A DNA stretch of 64,000 nucleotides from Pezicula radicicola (GCA_003008705.1 PDUO01000002.1:1568898-1632897); one strand, 5' to 3'. Shown: positions 44,776-58,241, counted from the first letter of the stretch. Translations and numbers: made by a program. Notes: generated by a model from the letters alone, not told the origin.

Positions 44776-47700
44776 TAGTTACGAATTGTTTTGGATGGAG
44801 AGTTTTTGTTTGTAGTATTGTCGTTAAATATATCGAAGTATCTATATGATAGATGCTGAGATGCTAACATTACTGTATAGAACAACAAATCAAGCCCTGC
44901 GTAGAGATACTTCCACCCAAGAATATAAGTATCTAAAATGTGTACAAGATAACTAAGCACCTTTTAAATATATGTTATTACATCTTGAATTCTAGAGCCG
45001 TAACGATTTTGCAGTCTGACCTACAGCCGAGTACTCTCACGCGCGTTTAATATAAATAGTCTGCTGTTATACAAGCATACCAAGATAAACAACATTCAGT
45101 AATGACAATAGTACTTCATTATAGCAGCTCACATCTGACGAACTGACAAGAAATTCCTAAATCCCATGCAATTGACTACCTAATATCAACACCAAAGTTA
45201 TCAACTACAGAATCCCCAAAGAAGCAACCTCCCCTTTCCTATACAAAATCCCACTTCATTCCATCCATCCATCCTTCCTTTCTTCCTCAAACTCTCCTTC
45301 ACAGCCCTGAACAAGCCAAGAGAAACTGCAATGGAAAGGTTCGGCATTCCCACGAATGGGCATGTCCTACATCCTTGAAAGTTTTACATCATTAACAGAT
45401 GGCTGGTTTAATGTCCTTTTTGGCTGGACAGCTATAGTTTATTGTCTTTGTTGGACTTGAAGTTTTGCATCTTTGCGGATGTGTAATGTGTTGGAATATA
45501 ATTGGGTCGTTCTATTCAACTGTGTCGCTCTGTCCTATTGTATCATACTAAGTTTTACATCATTCAGGATATGTCGTATGTCGTTCTATCACCTGTCGTT
45601 CTATCCCAGAGTCATTCTTTCTCTGAGTGTCGTATCTTCCATGGCTCTAGGGTCCTTCCTTGGTCCTGTGGGTCCTGGATCTTGGCTCCTCCTGGGTTCT
45701 AGTCCTGGGTCCTGGTCCTGGTGGATACAGAAGAGAAAGAAAAAGAGTTCAGGGTGGGGGAGGCCTCTCTTATATACTCATTAGCACCACCTGTCCTTCA
45801 CGCTAGAAAAGCTTAGAATAGTCAGTAACCTCACCGTGTGAGTCAATGGGAGCTGTGACTCTTAGGTTTTCTAAAAATTATGATGTTAGATATTGCTTAG
45901 TACATTGCTGGTTGAAGTTAGTTTTTAGCCGAAGTTGGAAGATATCGTCACTAAGGGAGTTGGTTGCTGTTTAGAGTGAATCGGTAGTTTTAGAATGGCG
46001 AATTAAGGTGTGGAAGGCTGGTAGTGTGTACTATGAGATTGTAGAATCTCTATGTGACTCCTTCTAGACAGGTGGTCTTAGACTAGATTTAGTAACTGGC
46101 TACTTAGGGAAAGTGCGAAGCTAGGAGAGTGCACAACCTTCTTGTGATTTTGTTTAGTAATTCTGTCTAATGCACTAGTGCTATAGTCTCTTAGCTAAAG
46201 ACAACTTAGGAAAGAGTGCATGTTAAACTAAGTACAAGTGTAAAAAAGGCATAGAATGTTAACAGTGACATTTGAAGGCGCTTCCTTAAAAGTTTGCGAA
46301 TAGATAAAAGGCCTTATTTAAAAACAAAAATAAGCCAACTTGTAGAAAACAAAATTAGTAATGTATGCAACAAAAACCTATAAAAGGCTGTAATAAGCTT
46401 AGATCTAACTTTAAAGCAACATTCAAACCGAAAAACCTAAAGAAGGCATAGAGTTGTAGAGCTACAAAAAGTAGAATAGAGCAGAACTTACACTACTACA
46501 AGCAAAGCAAAATATAGAAATTAGTTCAAAATCTATTGCTGTTAGGTACCAAGTTCTAACTTTTAAATAACACAATCAAGTGGATTAATAGCATCTCTCT
46601 AGTAATTCAAATGCAGCAAGTTGCAATAGTACCTAAAAAGTCTTTTAAACATCACCACCTTTAAGCTCGCTACGATTTATCACTTCTCTCTACCTTCTCA
46701 TTCAAAACACCAAAAAGCTCCAAAGTTTATAAGAGACTATAAAAAGTTAGCTTATTAAAACTAAAGTATAAATCAAAGTTTTATTTCTATTCTTAACAAA
46801 GTGGTCCCTCTCTCTTACCTTTTAGAAAGAGACTTGGTATTAACCTAACTTATATTCAATCATCTATAACCTACTAAATATCTACCTCCTTACAAATCCA
46901 CAGAGTACCTCTTTCTCAATTTTTATATTCCCTTCTAACAAGAAGAGAGAGCAGAAAACCAAAAACTTTACACAAGAGCACTATCCCCCAACACAAAATA
47001 CACGAACACTCCTAACCTTCTAACCTCCCTATCAAAAACCGGCACATCGTACATCAGCCAACCTAACAATTAAACTTAAATCCCAAACCCCAAACCACCT
47101 TATCCTTCCCTCCCAACTCCTCAAAACACAAACCCTCAAAACAAACGTGTTAATACCACAATAAGGTTTAGCAATTGCAATGCCGTGACAGCCAGCCATA
47201 GCCACCGCCATAATAAACGCTTCGAAACAAAACAATACGAAAACGAAAAAACATCAGATGAGATCTCAATCTCGACTTTAACATTGACACGGACACCATA
47301 CCACGTAAGTTTGATGGATATCTTTGACGTACCTCCTCCGTATTTATCCCCGACAAGAAAAAGACCAGAAAGGGGAAAAAAAAGCCAAAGCGCCGAAGTT
47401 CTAAAGTTACAGAGATATAAGAAGGATATTTTAATACCCGGAGACGGGATCATGTTGAGCAAGTTTTTCTTCTCATGGGGTTTAAGTGGTATAATTGATG
47501 ATGGTATGGTACAGTAAGAAATTAACTGCTTATGCTTATTTACTATGGGTATATACTGTAGCTTGATATTATATGGTTAACGGTGTTATTAGTGTAAGCA
47601 GAGGAGTAGTGGAGGTAAATTAGGAAATATAGTAAAAGTGTATACTTTGTCCGGAGAGTGCTTTCGTGTGCATATTCTGAAGAGACAAGTAAAATAACGT

Positions 47701-47860
47701 AGGATATGGCTGGGGACGTGCGATGCGAGTGGATGATAGAGTTAGTTGATTGGCTTTTTTTTTTGAACTTCGGATGAAAGAATTCTTCTGTAGGGTAGGT
47801 AGGGGCACAGGCATTTTATGCGGAGAGAGGAAGAGAGATAGAGGGAGAGGGAGGAAGATC
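44776..47860. other. Gene-poor AT-leaning region with decayed local repeats
   Basis: No convincing frame. At about 45378, 45460 and 45550 a motif AGTTTTACATCATT (middle copy AGTTTTGCATCTTT) recurs at roughly 80-90-bp spacing, followed in the last copies by GTCGTTCTAT, so a decayed tandem repeat is likely. A GGTCCTGG-rich stretch lies at about 45650-45722, and a purine-rich GA tract at 47822-47858. A 110-codon frame at 47185-47517 has no ATG start and no family resemblance. Confidence 0.45.
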
Positions 47861-48652
47861 CTTGAAGAATATATTGACAGACATGAGTGGAGATGATTTC
47901 TGAGTGGGCGGTACTAGTAGATGGAAAGGTAGATTGCTGAAATTGCTAAGAAAGATCTGAGCTGCTGGCTGTCCAGAAGTTAAGAGTAGAGAGGGTGCGG
48001 AGAGGAGTTTTGATTCTGGTTTTATAAGGCTCTCTTTTGCAAGAAAACAAGACACAGAGAGTGAGAGAGAAAGTGGAAGTGAAGTTTATATTTGACACGA
48101 GGGAAGAAAACAATAGAATTGAATTCGAAAATCAAACAATTACTTATAATCGACCCAACAAACGCTTAGGGATCAGAAAACCAACCACCCACCAGAACAC
48201 TCTTAAACATCACTAAAGTAGAACCAAACCACAAAATCACTAAAAGAAGAATAACTATCATATCATCATCCCCTTACAATGTCATCCATTGTCTTCTCCT
48301 CTTCGGATCACTATCAAGAAAGAGAAGAAGAAAAGAACAGACACTACACTACGTAGATACACAACCCTCAAGCCCCCAAAATCCCGTTTAAACTAGAAAA
48401 GAAATCGAAACAAAGGAATAGTCCCCGAGAAGAACAGAACCAACCAACCAACCAAAGATCATCAGCTTACAAATATTCCCTATCTAGGTAAGCAGACAGA
48501 ATGAATTCACGTAGCTACGAAGACACGGCACAGTAATTAGTTTTGTATGACAGAGACTTGATCAAGCGTGGCAGGGGAAGGGGGGGGTTTTTTTTTAAAC
48601 AAAGGAGAGAAATAAACTTCCTTGCGAGATGGCGGCTGTGTGAAAGAACGTG

Positions 48653-48684
48653 CTCTACCGCTCTACCGCTCTACCGCCCTACCG
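48653..48684. repeat. 8-bp minisatellite CTCTACCG x4
   Basis: Three exact CTCTACCG copies and one CCCTACCG copy at 48653-48684. Related in sequence to the 8-bp array at 51253. Confidence 0.85.
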
Positions 48685-51252
48685 AAGATACTGTACCTAT
48701 TCGGCACTGGTGTACTAGATCTCAACACTAGCTTTCATAAGACAAGTGTGACAACGAGACAAGCACTATGCTTGAGAGATAAGATTGAAGGATGTGAAAG
48801 TGTATGTAAGGGCCCACTCTCACCTACTAATGTACCTTCGTATATATTAAATACTTGCCTTGCTATGTACTGAAGGGGAAAAGAGGAAAAGAGGGAAAGA
48901 AGAAAAGGTCTAATGGGAAAGTAAAAAGGCAAGAGGAAATAAAAATAGTTCAAGTTAATTAAGTCTGTCTTGGAATTTCTTGACATTTCCTGACATTTCC
49001 TGACCTTCTTTCACATTCTGATTCTCACATGCAATTGTAGCGAGTACATTTATCAACGAGATGTATGTACATACATACAGCACACCGCATAGCGTGATAC
49101 AAAAGTGCATATGAAGATCTCTCACGGACATCATCGATCTCGATGATCTCCCCCCTAAAAGAACCAACCAAAAAAAAGGGGGGGGAGGTCTTCACCACTT
49201 CCACCATCCTAGATCCTTTCATGTGGTTTTTTTGTTTGAAACTTTTGTATTTACCTAGGTACGGAGCATAGACCTACAGGCTTGTGGGCTTCAGACTTGC
49301 AGGTTTTCTGTAGGACTTACACTTACAGCATACTGCCTATCTACTGTACCAGTGTATGTGCGTACCGCTTTAGTCTCAGTACTACTGTACGGTACCATAC
49401 CAATTGTACGGAAGGTACTGCCGTGAGTTTTTCGTGGCTTGCGGCTTGCGGCTTGCTCGTGAGATTCATTAGCGGCTCGGTGGCTCACTGGCTCACTAAG
49501 TTTTTTTCCTCGTGAAAATCACCACATACATACATATAGGTGCAGGAGAGACAGGATATTGCCGATAACTTGCTCTCCGAGGAGAAGTAAGGAAGGTCCA
49601 TTCTAGACTCCGAGTTTTGTATGTCTTAAGGCTTCATAGTTCTTCATACTGGTGACTTCTTACTCGTTACCATACTTTCCATAAACAATAAACCCAACAA
49701 AATAGAAAACAAGCACTACAAGACCCAGGAATTGAGTTTCCAAACTAGAAACTTGCCAAACCCCGGGAACTAGACCACCCCAAGAAGGAGAGAGAAAAAG
49801 AGAATCAATCTAGTCCAATATGATAGTGTGTGTGTTTGTCTCGTTTTGTGGATGGGATAAGCCGGATTCCTACATCCGGATCATCATACGTACTTTGTAG
49901 ATCAACAATTGACACGAATTTGGCTTCCGTTGTCCCTTCCCTTTCGCTTTGGCTTTCTTCAGGGCTTTGATCTATTTCACAATATTTCACACTACTATTG
50001 TGACTACCAAGTGATTATTCACGGGTGGCTACGACGCTTTCCTTGGCTCCCTATCGGATCAGCCTACCAGTGTGCCTATCTTTCCTGTTTGCTGCACGGG
50101 CTGGTTTGTGCTTGGACGTAAGTGTGTGAAATGTGAGAAGGATGCGGAGCAGATCGGGGAAGCTGGAGCAAGAAGCCTAAAGCCTGGAGATTCTGTGCGT
50201 GGTGTGGTGTAGTAACAACCGCACAAGATAAGAGTATTATTGCATGAATCTTCTGCTATGACTCGTGGCAAATGCGTGAGAGTCGGAGTGAGCGAGAACG
50301 AGAGGCGCGAGAGGCACTGATGCATCAATCATGATCCAATATCATACAGTACCTATGATCTGTCGGGCTGCTGTGCCGCGCATCACTATCATACATACTG
50401 TACACATTACGAGATTCATCTGTCCCGATTTTGACTCGCAACTCTGTCGCAGCGAGGAGAGGAAAGCGAGGAATCAGGATATTGTAGATTGTACAGTACC
50501 ATACGAAGTACAGGACATAAGCATGTTATGTCTTTGGGGGAAGACCTCGGTGCCTGGACTAAGGTTTCCTATACCCCCTAAGATGTCACGCAGTAAACCA
50601 AACCAGCTCCAAGAATTGAAAATAGAAGCAACGCTTGGACTGCTGCTCATACAGTAGTAGGTACAGAGTACCGGTATCGTACGGTACTGCAATCAAGTAC
50701 GGGGTACTTCCGTACATAAGGCGGGGAAGCATCATCAGCCAAGAAATAATGAGGGCATCCGTATAGTATTTGCATCGTGAACCTGGAGAATCATAATAGG
50801 GGGTAAAAATCTCGAATGGTCTTCTTCCAGCAGCGCTTGCTTACTTCCGTCCAAGGTATCATAGGTGGCTCTTTCAGCAATTCAGAATTCAGGAAGAGCG
50901 CCTGCTGCGGGAGCTACTCCAGTGTACAGAAACTCTAGATCTTGGATTTTCTGCAAAAGCCGAAGCTTGTGAGGTTAGGCTGCTGTTGGCTTTCTTGTTT
51001 TCCTTGTCAAGGATGGCCTGCACGAGATGAACTCTAAATACCAATAAAGGCACTAAAACGGGCCTGATAGCCGTGACGCTCCAGACTGCCACTAGCGCAT
51101 TCTGCATTTCTGAGTCTGCATCTGCATGCGGTCCAACTGAAGGTTACTGCACTGCTGTGGACTGTGGACGGCTTGTATGTGACAGGAATGGACCACCGTT
51201 ACGGCGTCTGCCGGGGCAGGAGGGAAGGCCATGAAGGGTCCAAGATGCTGCA

Positions 51253-51307
51253 TCTGCCACTCTGCCACTCTGCCACTCTGCCACTCTACCAGTCTACCAC
51301 TCTGCAG
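51253..51307. repeat. 8-bp minisatellite TCTGCCAC x7
   Basis: Four exact TCTGCCAC copies (51253-51284) followed by TCTACCAG, TCTACCAC and TCTGCAG. Confidence 0.88.
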
Positions 51308-53148
51308 TTGAAATCCTCAGGGGTCGTGTCCGTGGTGCCGTGGAAAGTCACGAGAACTGACTGATATGGGACAAGGATCGATTTGAATAATTGTCTTTGG
51401 TTCTGGAATTCGACGGAACCAGGCTCTTTTCTATTATTTTCTTGAGAATGCGGTTTGTCCAAAGTTTCCTATACATATCAATGTGGAATTCGCGAAAAGG
51501 CCACCACTAATCATTGCAAACAATACATATGGGTTTTTTGACTTTATCGAACAATAGCTGGGGAACGACCATTCCCCTCTCTTGCGCGGTTATACACCAC
51601 TTTTCCCCAATTTACGTACGCTACTTTGGTGGCGTCTTAAGATGCAAAATGCAGCAGGGCAGACAGAGGCATGCGCGGGAGGAGCCAAGGGTTGCAGTCT
51701 CAACTCCTCGCGAAGACTTTCTCCTTCTTCTGAAAAGAGCCCTGGTACTCCGTAAATGCAGTTAGAAAGGGAAATTGGACGCCGCTCTGCATCGTGATGC
51801 TTCTGAGGCGTCAGAAAACCAGGGTTTGGGGGCCGGCTGATAGGATGTGAAGACAAAATCAGGGACCACTTTGCGAGGGAGAGAGAGAGTGAGAGAGATG
51901 GCGATACGAGGGCTGATGATGCATTGGAGGAGGAGAAGGAGGAGAGCAGGAAGAAGCACGAAAATTCCTCGGTCGACCTGTCCGCACGTCCGGACGATGA
52001 AGAAGACCCTGGCGGTTGAGGGTCGCGCACTGTTGTGTCAAGAGATTTGATTGCCTTGTCGTCGTTTGATTTCCTGCTTACTTATTTTATGTCATATTAT
52101 TTATTATTTATTATTATCCATTCTCATGACGAGGCTAGGATATGTCAATCAAAATATGAATATGCTCATATCGATATCGATGTCGTTGCCTTTGCCTTTT
52201 GTTGTCGTTGTACAAAAAGTAACGGGATCGCCATTTAGAGCCGATCTAAATGTCTTCAGTCCATGGCCCCCTGTTGATGGTTGGTTTTGGTCTCATGGAA
52301 ATACCATGTGCTGCTACACGAGCGACTGATGGGGAAGACCATGGGAATCTTGTTGGATCTTGTTAGCAGTGACGATCATTTTAGCCAGTGATGAAGCGCC
52401 AAAGGTTGCTTGTTAGGCCCTTAGCACGCTGTATTAATCCAATCCAACTTTCCCACAGACCGTTGCGCCGGGAGAGCTAACGCTGCCGTCGATTGATTAG
52501 GCTCTGATCATAGATTCTCTAGCTGTCGACCAGCCCTGCGCTGCTCAGATCTAGCACTAAAACCCGTCAATTTACTAAGTACTTTCTTATATCAACTTCA
52601 CTTGAAGGCGTCCACCTCTTCGCAACTCACTCTGTCGAGTCTTGTCGAGTCTCCATTATTGCTCCTGAGGCGGCACAACACTTGTTGCCACGCGGGATGC
52701 AGCAGGTCACATATCTGCCGCTTTCCACGTAATTTCTCCTCTTCCTGCCCGGAAGGGTCTTTCAGCCGGGGCGATGTGCAGACAAGACTCCCAAATCAAG
52801 AGTGGGAACGGATATTGATTGCGAACGCCTTTCAACGGTCCAACCTTGTGTCGCCTGACTTGCTTGCACCAACACGAGAGGAGAGGGCTCGCATACCGTA
52901 GATACCGGTATTCCATTATTCGCGAGCGCATGGAGGCAGGCTGGCAGGCATGCATCTGCCTGACTTGCGCGTGCATCTTTTTCATCGACTCGTCGGCTAC
53001 AGTAGGAAGCACGGGAAATTTCCCTTTATTTTCGTTGCCGCCAATTCGACGAGGTTGGGAAACCTTGCGGGAAAAAAAAAAAAATTAATTCCAAAGAGAT
53101 GCGCAAAGATGGGATTTTCAAAGTGGACCTTGCCAAGCCCCAATTGAG

Positions 53149-53176
53149 GTGGAGGGGGAGGGGGAGGGGGAGGGGC
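53149..53176 (+). repeat. GGGGGA array, possible G-quadruplex
   Basis: Three consecutive GGGGGA units preceded by GTGGA and followed by GGGG. The runs of five and four guanines with one-base A spacers satisfy the sequence rule for an intramolecular G-quadruplex. Confidence 0.8.
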
Positions 53177-56100
53177 AAAATTAATGGAGATTTATGAAGT
53201 TCCCTGCGAGATTTATTCCAACCTCGTCTACGAGCAGCGAATCAGACGGTGCTCTCTCTCTCTTAAGTATTTCAGCCATGCTGGCATGTCAGGATGTATG
53301 ACTTCATTTTCGGCCCTATCATAATAATCACAATCATATTTATTGACTGTTGAAACGCAAGATCTATTCTTTCTCATCAGCGTAGTATCCGGCTCTTGAA
53401 AAGGCATGAATTGAGCCTAAGGACGGCAAACGGTTGCAAGCCTCTCCCAGCATCGGAATTTGATCCCCAGACAAATGAAGGGTCAGAAGAATGAATAACG
53501 AAAAAGCGGTAAGAGGAGAAGGAAAATATCCAACTTTCGCTGGGCCAATCGTTGTCTGTAGATACTCCTCTATGCACAAAACGGAAACTTCTTGACGGAT
53601 CAGGAGGGCAGGCGAGGCGGTCTGCGAGACTGCGACTCAGCGGGATTCTTGGAATCTGACGATGTTTTATTCAACATTATTGTCCTTAGTTTGGGCATGG
53701 ATCAACAGATTCTCCTCTTGATGCCGTGCTGACAAGTCATCGTGAACCGATTTTTGAACCCCTCTCAGGCTCTCATGCAGAATACTGAGTAGGGATTCGT
53801 CCGATAAATTGGCCCATCCAAGGCCTCCAACATCCGACCAAGAGATTCGACGTTCTCGGCCTGGCTGTCAAAAAAAGTCAAAACTCCTTGATACTTCTCA
53901 TTATCGTCTCTTTTATGACCCTCGGTGCAGCCTGCTGTAAAGTGCGCGTTTGTCAGTGATTGATTGGCGTGCCCGACTTTGCGATGCATCACCCATTGCA
54001 GTGTGCGTTTTCCCTTTTTCGCAACTTGAAAATGTGACTGGTGGCTTGACAACTCACGATGTAAAATGAGAGGTTCATGATCTGAATCGTAGAGCCTGAA
54101 GCAAGTCGCAAAGCCCTACTTCTCTGCCAGCCACGACTTACTCAAGTTACACAACTCCTCGAGTCGTGCAACAAGTGGTCGAAGAATCGTGATCAGTAAT
54201 GTTTGTACGGCGTATGGAGGGACAGAATCCCAGGCATCATCGAGATCCATGTCGTTGCCAGCATCAAGCGACCTTCAGCCACAGCTTAGTGCCCAGTCAC
54301 AATTGATCCCCGTCACCCACTTCTGATGATGACCGTGAGCCAAGACACGCATGTTCAGGGTGTTCCCTCCTCCCCCAGCCCGAACTTTTTTTTCACCCTA
54401 GAACCCACCCTCTCATCCAGTGTGATTCTACGGCGGATTCAAGCGTTCTAATCTTGAGATTCATCCCACACACCCGTTTTTACCCAATATCCATTACCGC
54501 ACACAACCTTCCGGTAGAGAACCAGCGATTTGAGTCGGTGCTGAGTTCCACGTTGTGAGAGACCACCTTGCAGGCAGTGCGCCAGTCGCCACCCAGGCCA
54601 ACAGACACGGGGGTGTTCATCTTAGCACCATCAATTCTCCTTGACGCTATCCCGCAAAACACTACTGTAGGAGCACTGTGCTTTTGACTGCTACTCTACC
54701 GGTAGTTGGAAACCCTGCGCTTGTCGTCTGAAACCAAGCGCGCGACTAACTATCGTTGGAGCCCGTAGTAGTGTGGGATTTTCTCACTAAGGTACCTCAT
54801 CAGATAGTCTTCCCGCACATCTGGGTCGCTACCGCAAGCGTTGTTCGATCTCACGCACCCTAAGGTACTATCAACCACTGTCGCCGGTCCATCCCATCAG
54901 TGACATTGGGGCTCTGTGAGTCCTATATACTCGAAAATAACCGTAGATATTGAGCTCTAACCAGGCTCTCATCTCTCAGTTTACTTGCAGCGATTTGTCG
55001 TCAGTTGACCAGGCTATACACCCCTGGTATTTCTGTTGTTTAGTGCATTTCAGCGCTACCTTACTTTAAGTTAGCTCCCCTTCATTAATTCCATCTCCGT
55101 CAACGTCGAGTATCAAATTCCAGGTCCCCTGAATCTTTTCGGAGATTTCAGTGCGCATATCTCGCTTGGGCTGATTTGCTGTTCGGTCAGAAGAGTGGCA
55201 CTGACGAGATTGCCCGTTTACAGAGTGTTCTTTGCAGCCCAGCCACGTCTGATCTTGGGCAGGAAAAACGACCACCACTCACCTCAGGACGGAACATCTG
55301 TTGACTCGGCACCGCTTTCGTGGACTCTCTCCTTGTTGCAAAGTGTTTAAACAGACGTCGGGATATTGAGAGAGCTACTGGTAGATTTTGACGCAGGAAC
55401 AGCGATCAAATCGCCCGCTAGACTTCCGCGGCGGCGGCGTTGTTGAGCTTCGACCTTCATCCTGTTTACCAGTAGTAGTCAAACAGAGAACGGATCCACC
55501 CTTCACACCTCACCATCAGTGCCAACACCCAGCTGTCATCATAACAATCCCATAATAATCTTACGCTAGGCCTCGACGCAAGCATCCAAGCGCGAGAACT
55601 CAAATCTCGTGGGCTTTACTCGAGTCGCGACGGCCACCACACCATCAGCGACAAGCTCAACACCGTGCGTCCACTGGACCGCTCCCCCTAGAAATAAAGA
55701 TTGGACGGACAAGGAGACGATATACTGAGCCGCAGACTGGTTCCCGTTGAGCAGCAGCAGTAACAGCAGTGCGTTCTTGTAGTGTTGAAGCCATCCTAAG
55801 CAAGATAGATCAGACGCGTCGAGACAACAAAGGCTCAGTAAACAAAACGACGTAGAAACACACCACGCCGCATTCTCTGCGCAAAGTCAAAACTCGAGAT
55901 CCTCCTGCAGACATCACATCGGCGTTTGTAAGCACAGAGTCATTGATTATTTTCCCCGGCTCCACCACACTTCACATCACCTTGTCATCCCTTGGTCAGA
56001 TCGAGATCATCCAGCCGTAAATCCACGTCGCGACATCCGAAAGTCAAAGGAAATCCAAACCAAGGACTTCTTTCGTGATTTGAGTTTGGGGGTGCCCTCT

Positions 56101-56777
56101 GCTCCCACCAAAGGGTTCTCGCCCCTACCCACGACCCCTTGGCGTCAAGCCAGGAGTTCCATACTACTATACGTACGTATTTGATACTTGCCAACCTGGA
56201 AAGTTTGAACAGGAAAATCTCAGGGTTGTCGGACTGACTTGCTGAGTGAGTTTTCCATTATTCAAAGCAATAATCTACGCGACAGGAGCGCTGGATCCGG
56301 GAGAAGACAATACTGCAAAACCTGGGAAGGGGAATATTGAAGCTAGACCCAGCACTCACTAGTCTGCTCATGATTTGAGGAAGATTGACGAATTAACATC
56401 CTGACGTGATCTGCAACCATCGAGTCCGGTCCCCGCGCTACCGGTTTAGACTTTCACACTAGGTTATCATCGCTGAAGATCCAACTAGGAAAGTAAGAGT
56501 CTAGAGGCGATCGCCAATTCCTGGAAGGGGAAAGCCTGCTGGATCATCCTTTTTTGCAGGCGTGCAGCCCATTTGCGACTGTAAGCGCCCCTGAAACCCG
56601 AGGACTGAGTGACTGAGAGACTGAGTGAACTGTGAGTACAGCACATCGCATTTTTTGAATTTGGGGAGACCTTGTGTTGTGGTGGTCAGAATAATAGCGT
56701 AGGTAATAATACCGCAGAGAGAGAACAGAAGGGGAAAATCACACACGAGGTCAGAAGAGCATGATGATTGAATAATG

Positions 56778-58241
56778 ACTTAGAACCTTGCGAGTGGCCA
56801 GGCTGACTTTTCTGGCAGCATCACGAATAGTAGAGAACTGTAGTAGCGCAGTTGGTTTTTGTGTTTTTTTTACAAAGAACCTGAGAACCAACGACACGGC
56901 AACACAGGTATATAGTGCCTACAGTGCCTACAGTGCTTACAGTGCAGTCCAGTGTAAAGAACAGTTGGGTGCGTCGCTGAAATCCCGCAGTACGATAACG
57001 GTACCTATAGAGAGTAGAGAGAGAAAGGGCGGCGTCTTCTTTGCCTCCGCTGCTCCCTCTCAAAGATTCAGCTGCAGACCCTGCACATCCCATCCCATCC
57101 AATCCATTAATTTCTGCCGCCTATCCGTTCGCGGACACGTCTGGGACTCGACCGTGTGGAGATCCTGCGCTTCCTGTCATCATTAAATTCATCAGCACAG
57201 CCCACCCGACCCACCGAGCACCCGTTCGGGACTAGCGCATAACAGAAAATCCACGGTCCCTCGGCCTTGCCTTTCTTCGGCGAACATCCATCCACATCAC
57301 ATCATCATACTGCACTCTCGGCTCCCAGACTTCTCTCTCGTCTCTGCCTTTTTTTTCCCTACTAGTACTTCTTCTGCCTAGCCCCCTCCGCCCCAAGAGA
57401 GACCCAAGCTCCCCTCCATCATCACACACTCACTCCCCCCAAAAATATCGACGAGACTTTCAGTATCGACTGACTGATTGACTGACTGCTACTGCTGCTG
57501 TACTGCGACGACGCACGCCAGTAGGAAGGGGGAAAAAAGAGAGAGAAAAAAAGAAACCTCTCCTTGGTCGCGCACAACGTGTACAGTCTAGTCTGTACAG
57601 TACTGTAGTCGCGTTGGTCCCATCCCAGATATACTGGTGACTACGCTGCTAGTTACTCTAGTTATTCTTCCTCTTAATTCTACGACGACGGTCTCATACT
57701 CCGTCAAAACTCTGGTCGCGCCCGCTGCTGGCCAAGCTTGCTAGTCTTGCCCTTAGTCGCACCTTAGTCCCCCTCGACGGTCGCCTCTAGTCGCCTCTAG
57801 TCGCCTTTCATCGCTCCTCCCCCGCCGCGAGTCCACTCACACCTTTCGCAGTCCATCGATAGAGCTGCCGCACACTAAATACTTAAAGGCGCACACATCC
57901 CTGTCGCCCTAAATTCGATCCATCAGCCATCAGCCATCTCCTGTACCATACCAATCCCTCCCAGCTCACGCACTGAGGTGGCTTATTATTTTTGACCGTC
58001 GAAGACTTATTCGCAGCCAACGCTACGTTCCCTTCGATCGACGCACGATACCACACGTTCGTCCTAAAGGATCCAAGTCAGCTCTGCATTGCACTTGCAC
58101 TTGCACATCGGGAGCATCGACTACCCATTGCCGTGACGGTACCTGCCAACAACCAATCGCCGCTTCCTCGAGCAGCGTCCTCGCTACTTCATAGTTGGAG
58201 CTACTAGCCCTCGAACATATCCAGACTTGTGCAGCTGTAGT
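56778..58241 (+). promoter_or_regulatory. AUG-free upstream region, probable long 5' leader of CON7
   Basis: No ATG occurs on the plus strand between the ATG at 56775 and the CON7 start at 58242. The same interval has about 30 CAT triplets, that is, ATGs on the opposite strand. This asymmetry is expected of a transcribed leader under selection against upstream start codons. The region is C/T-rich and contains short repeats: AGTGCCTAC x3 at 56914-56940 and TCGCCTCTAG at 57781-57800. It may contain leader introns. The transcription start is not identifiable from sequence alone. Confidence 0.65.
56914..56949. repeat. 9-bp tandem repeat AGTGCCTAC
   Basis: Copies at 56914, 56923, 56932 (AGTGCTTAC) and a partial copy at 56941, inside the AUG-free interval upstream of CON7. 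Confidence 0.85.

Larger units (their letters stand above)
47861..56777. other. 9-kb region without a recognisable gene
   Basis: Short frames occur on all six phases, none with a family motif, and several open frames begin at non-ATG codons. Simple-sequence tracts are frequent (G/T run at 48583-48597, A/G run near 49170-49187, GA tract near 51880-51900, GGGGGA array at 53149-53176). Two 8-bp minisatellites are listed separately. The right end lies upstream of CON7 and may be its distal regulatory DNA. A non-coding RNA cannot be excluded. Confidence 0.5.

Noticed and set aside
45473..45784. 103-codon frame rich in Gly, Pro and Trp
   Set aside because: Explained by the GGTCCTGG-rich repeat stretch and has no domain.
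47185..47517. 110-codon frame
   Set aside because: Begins at GTG rather than ATG, with no family motif; not credible as a fungal gene on this evidence.
53765..54052. 95-codon minus-strand frame
   Set aside because: Starts at TTG and shows no conserved motif.
58227..58241. Upstream extension of the CON7 frame
   Set aside because: Starts at TTG; the first ATG, at 58242, is the natural start.
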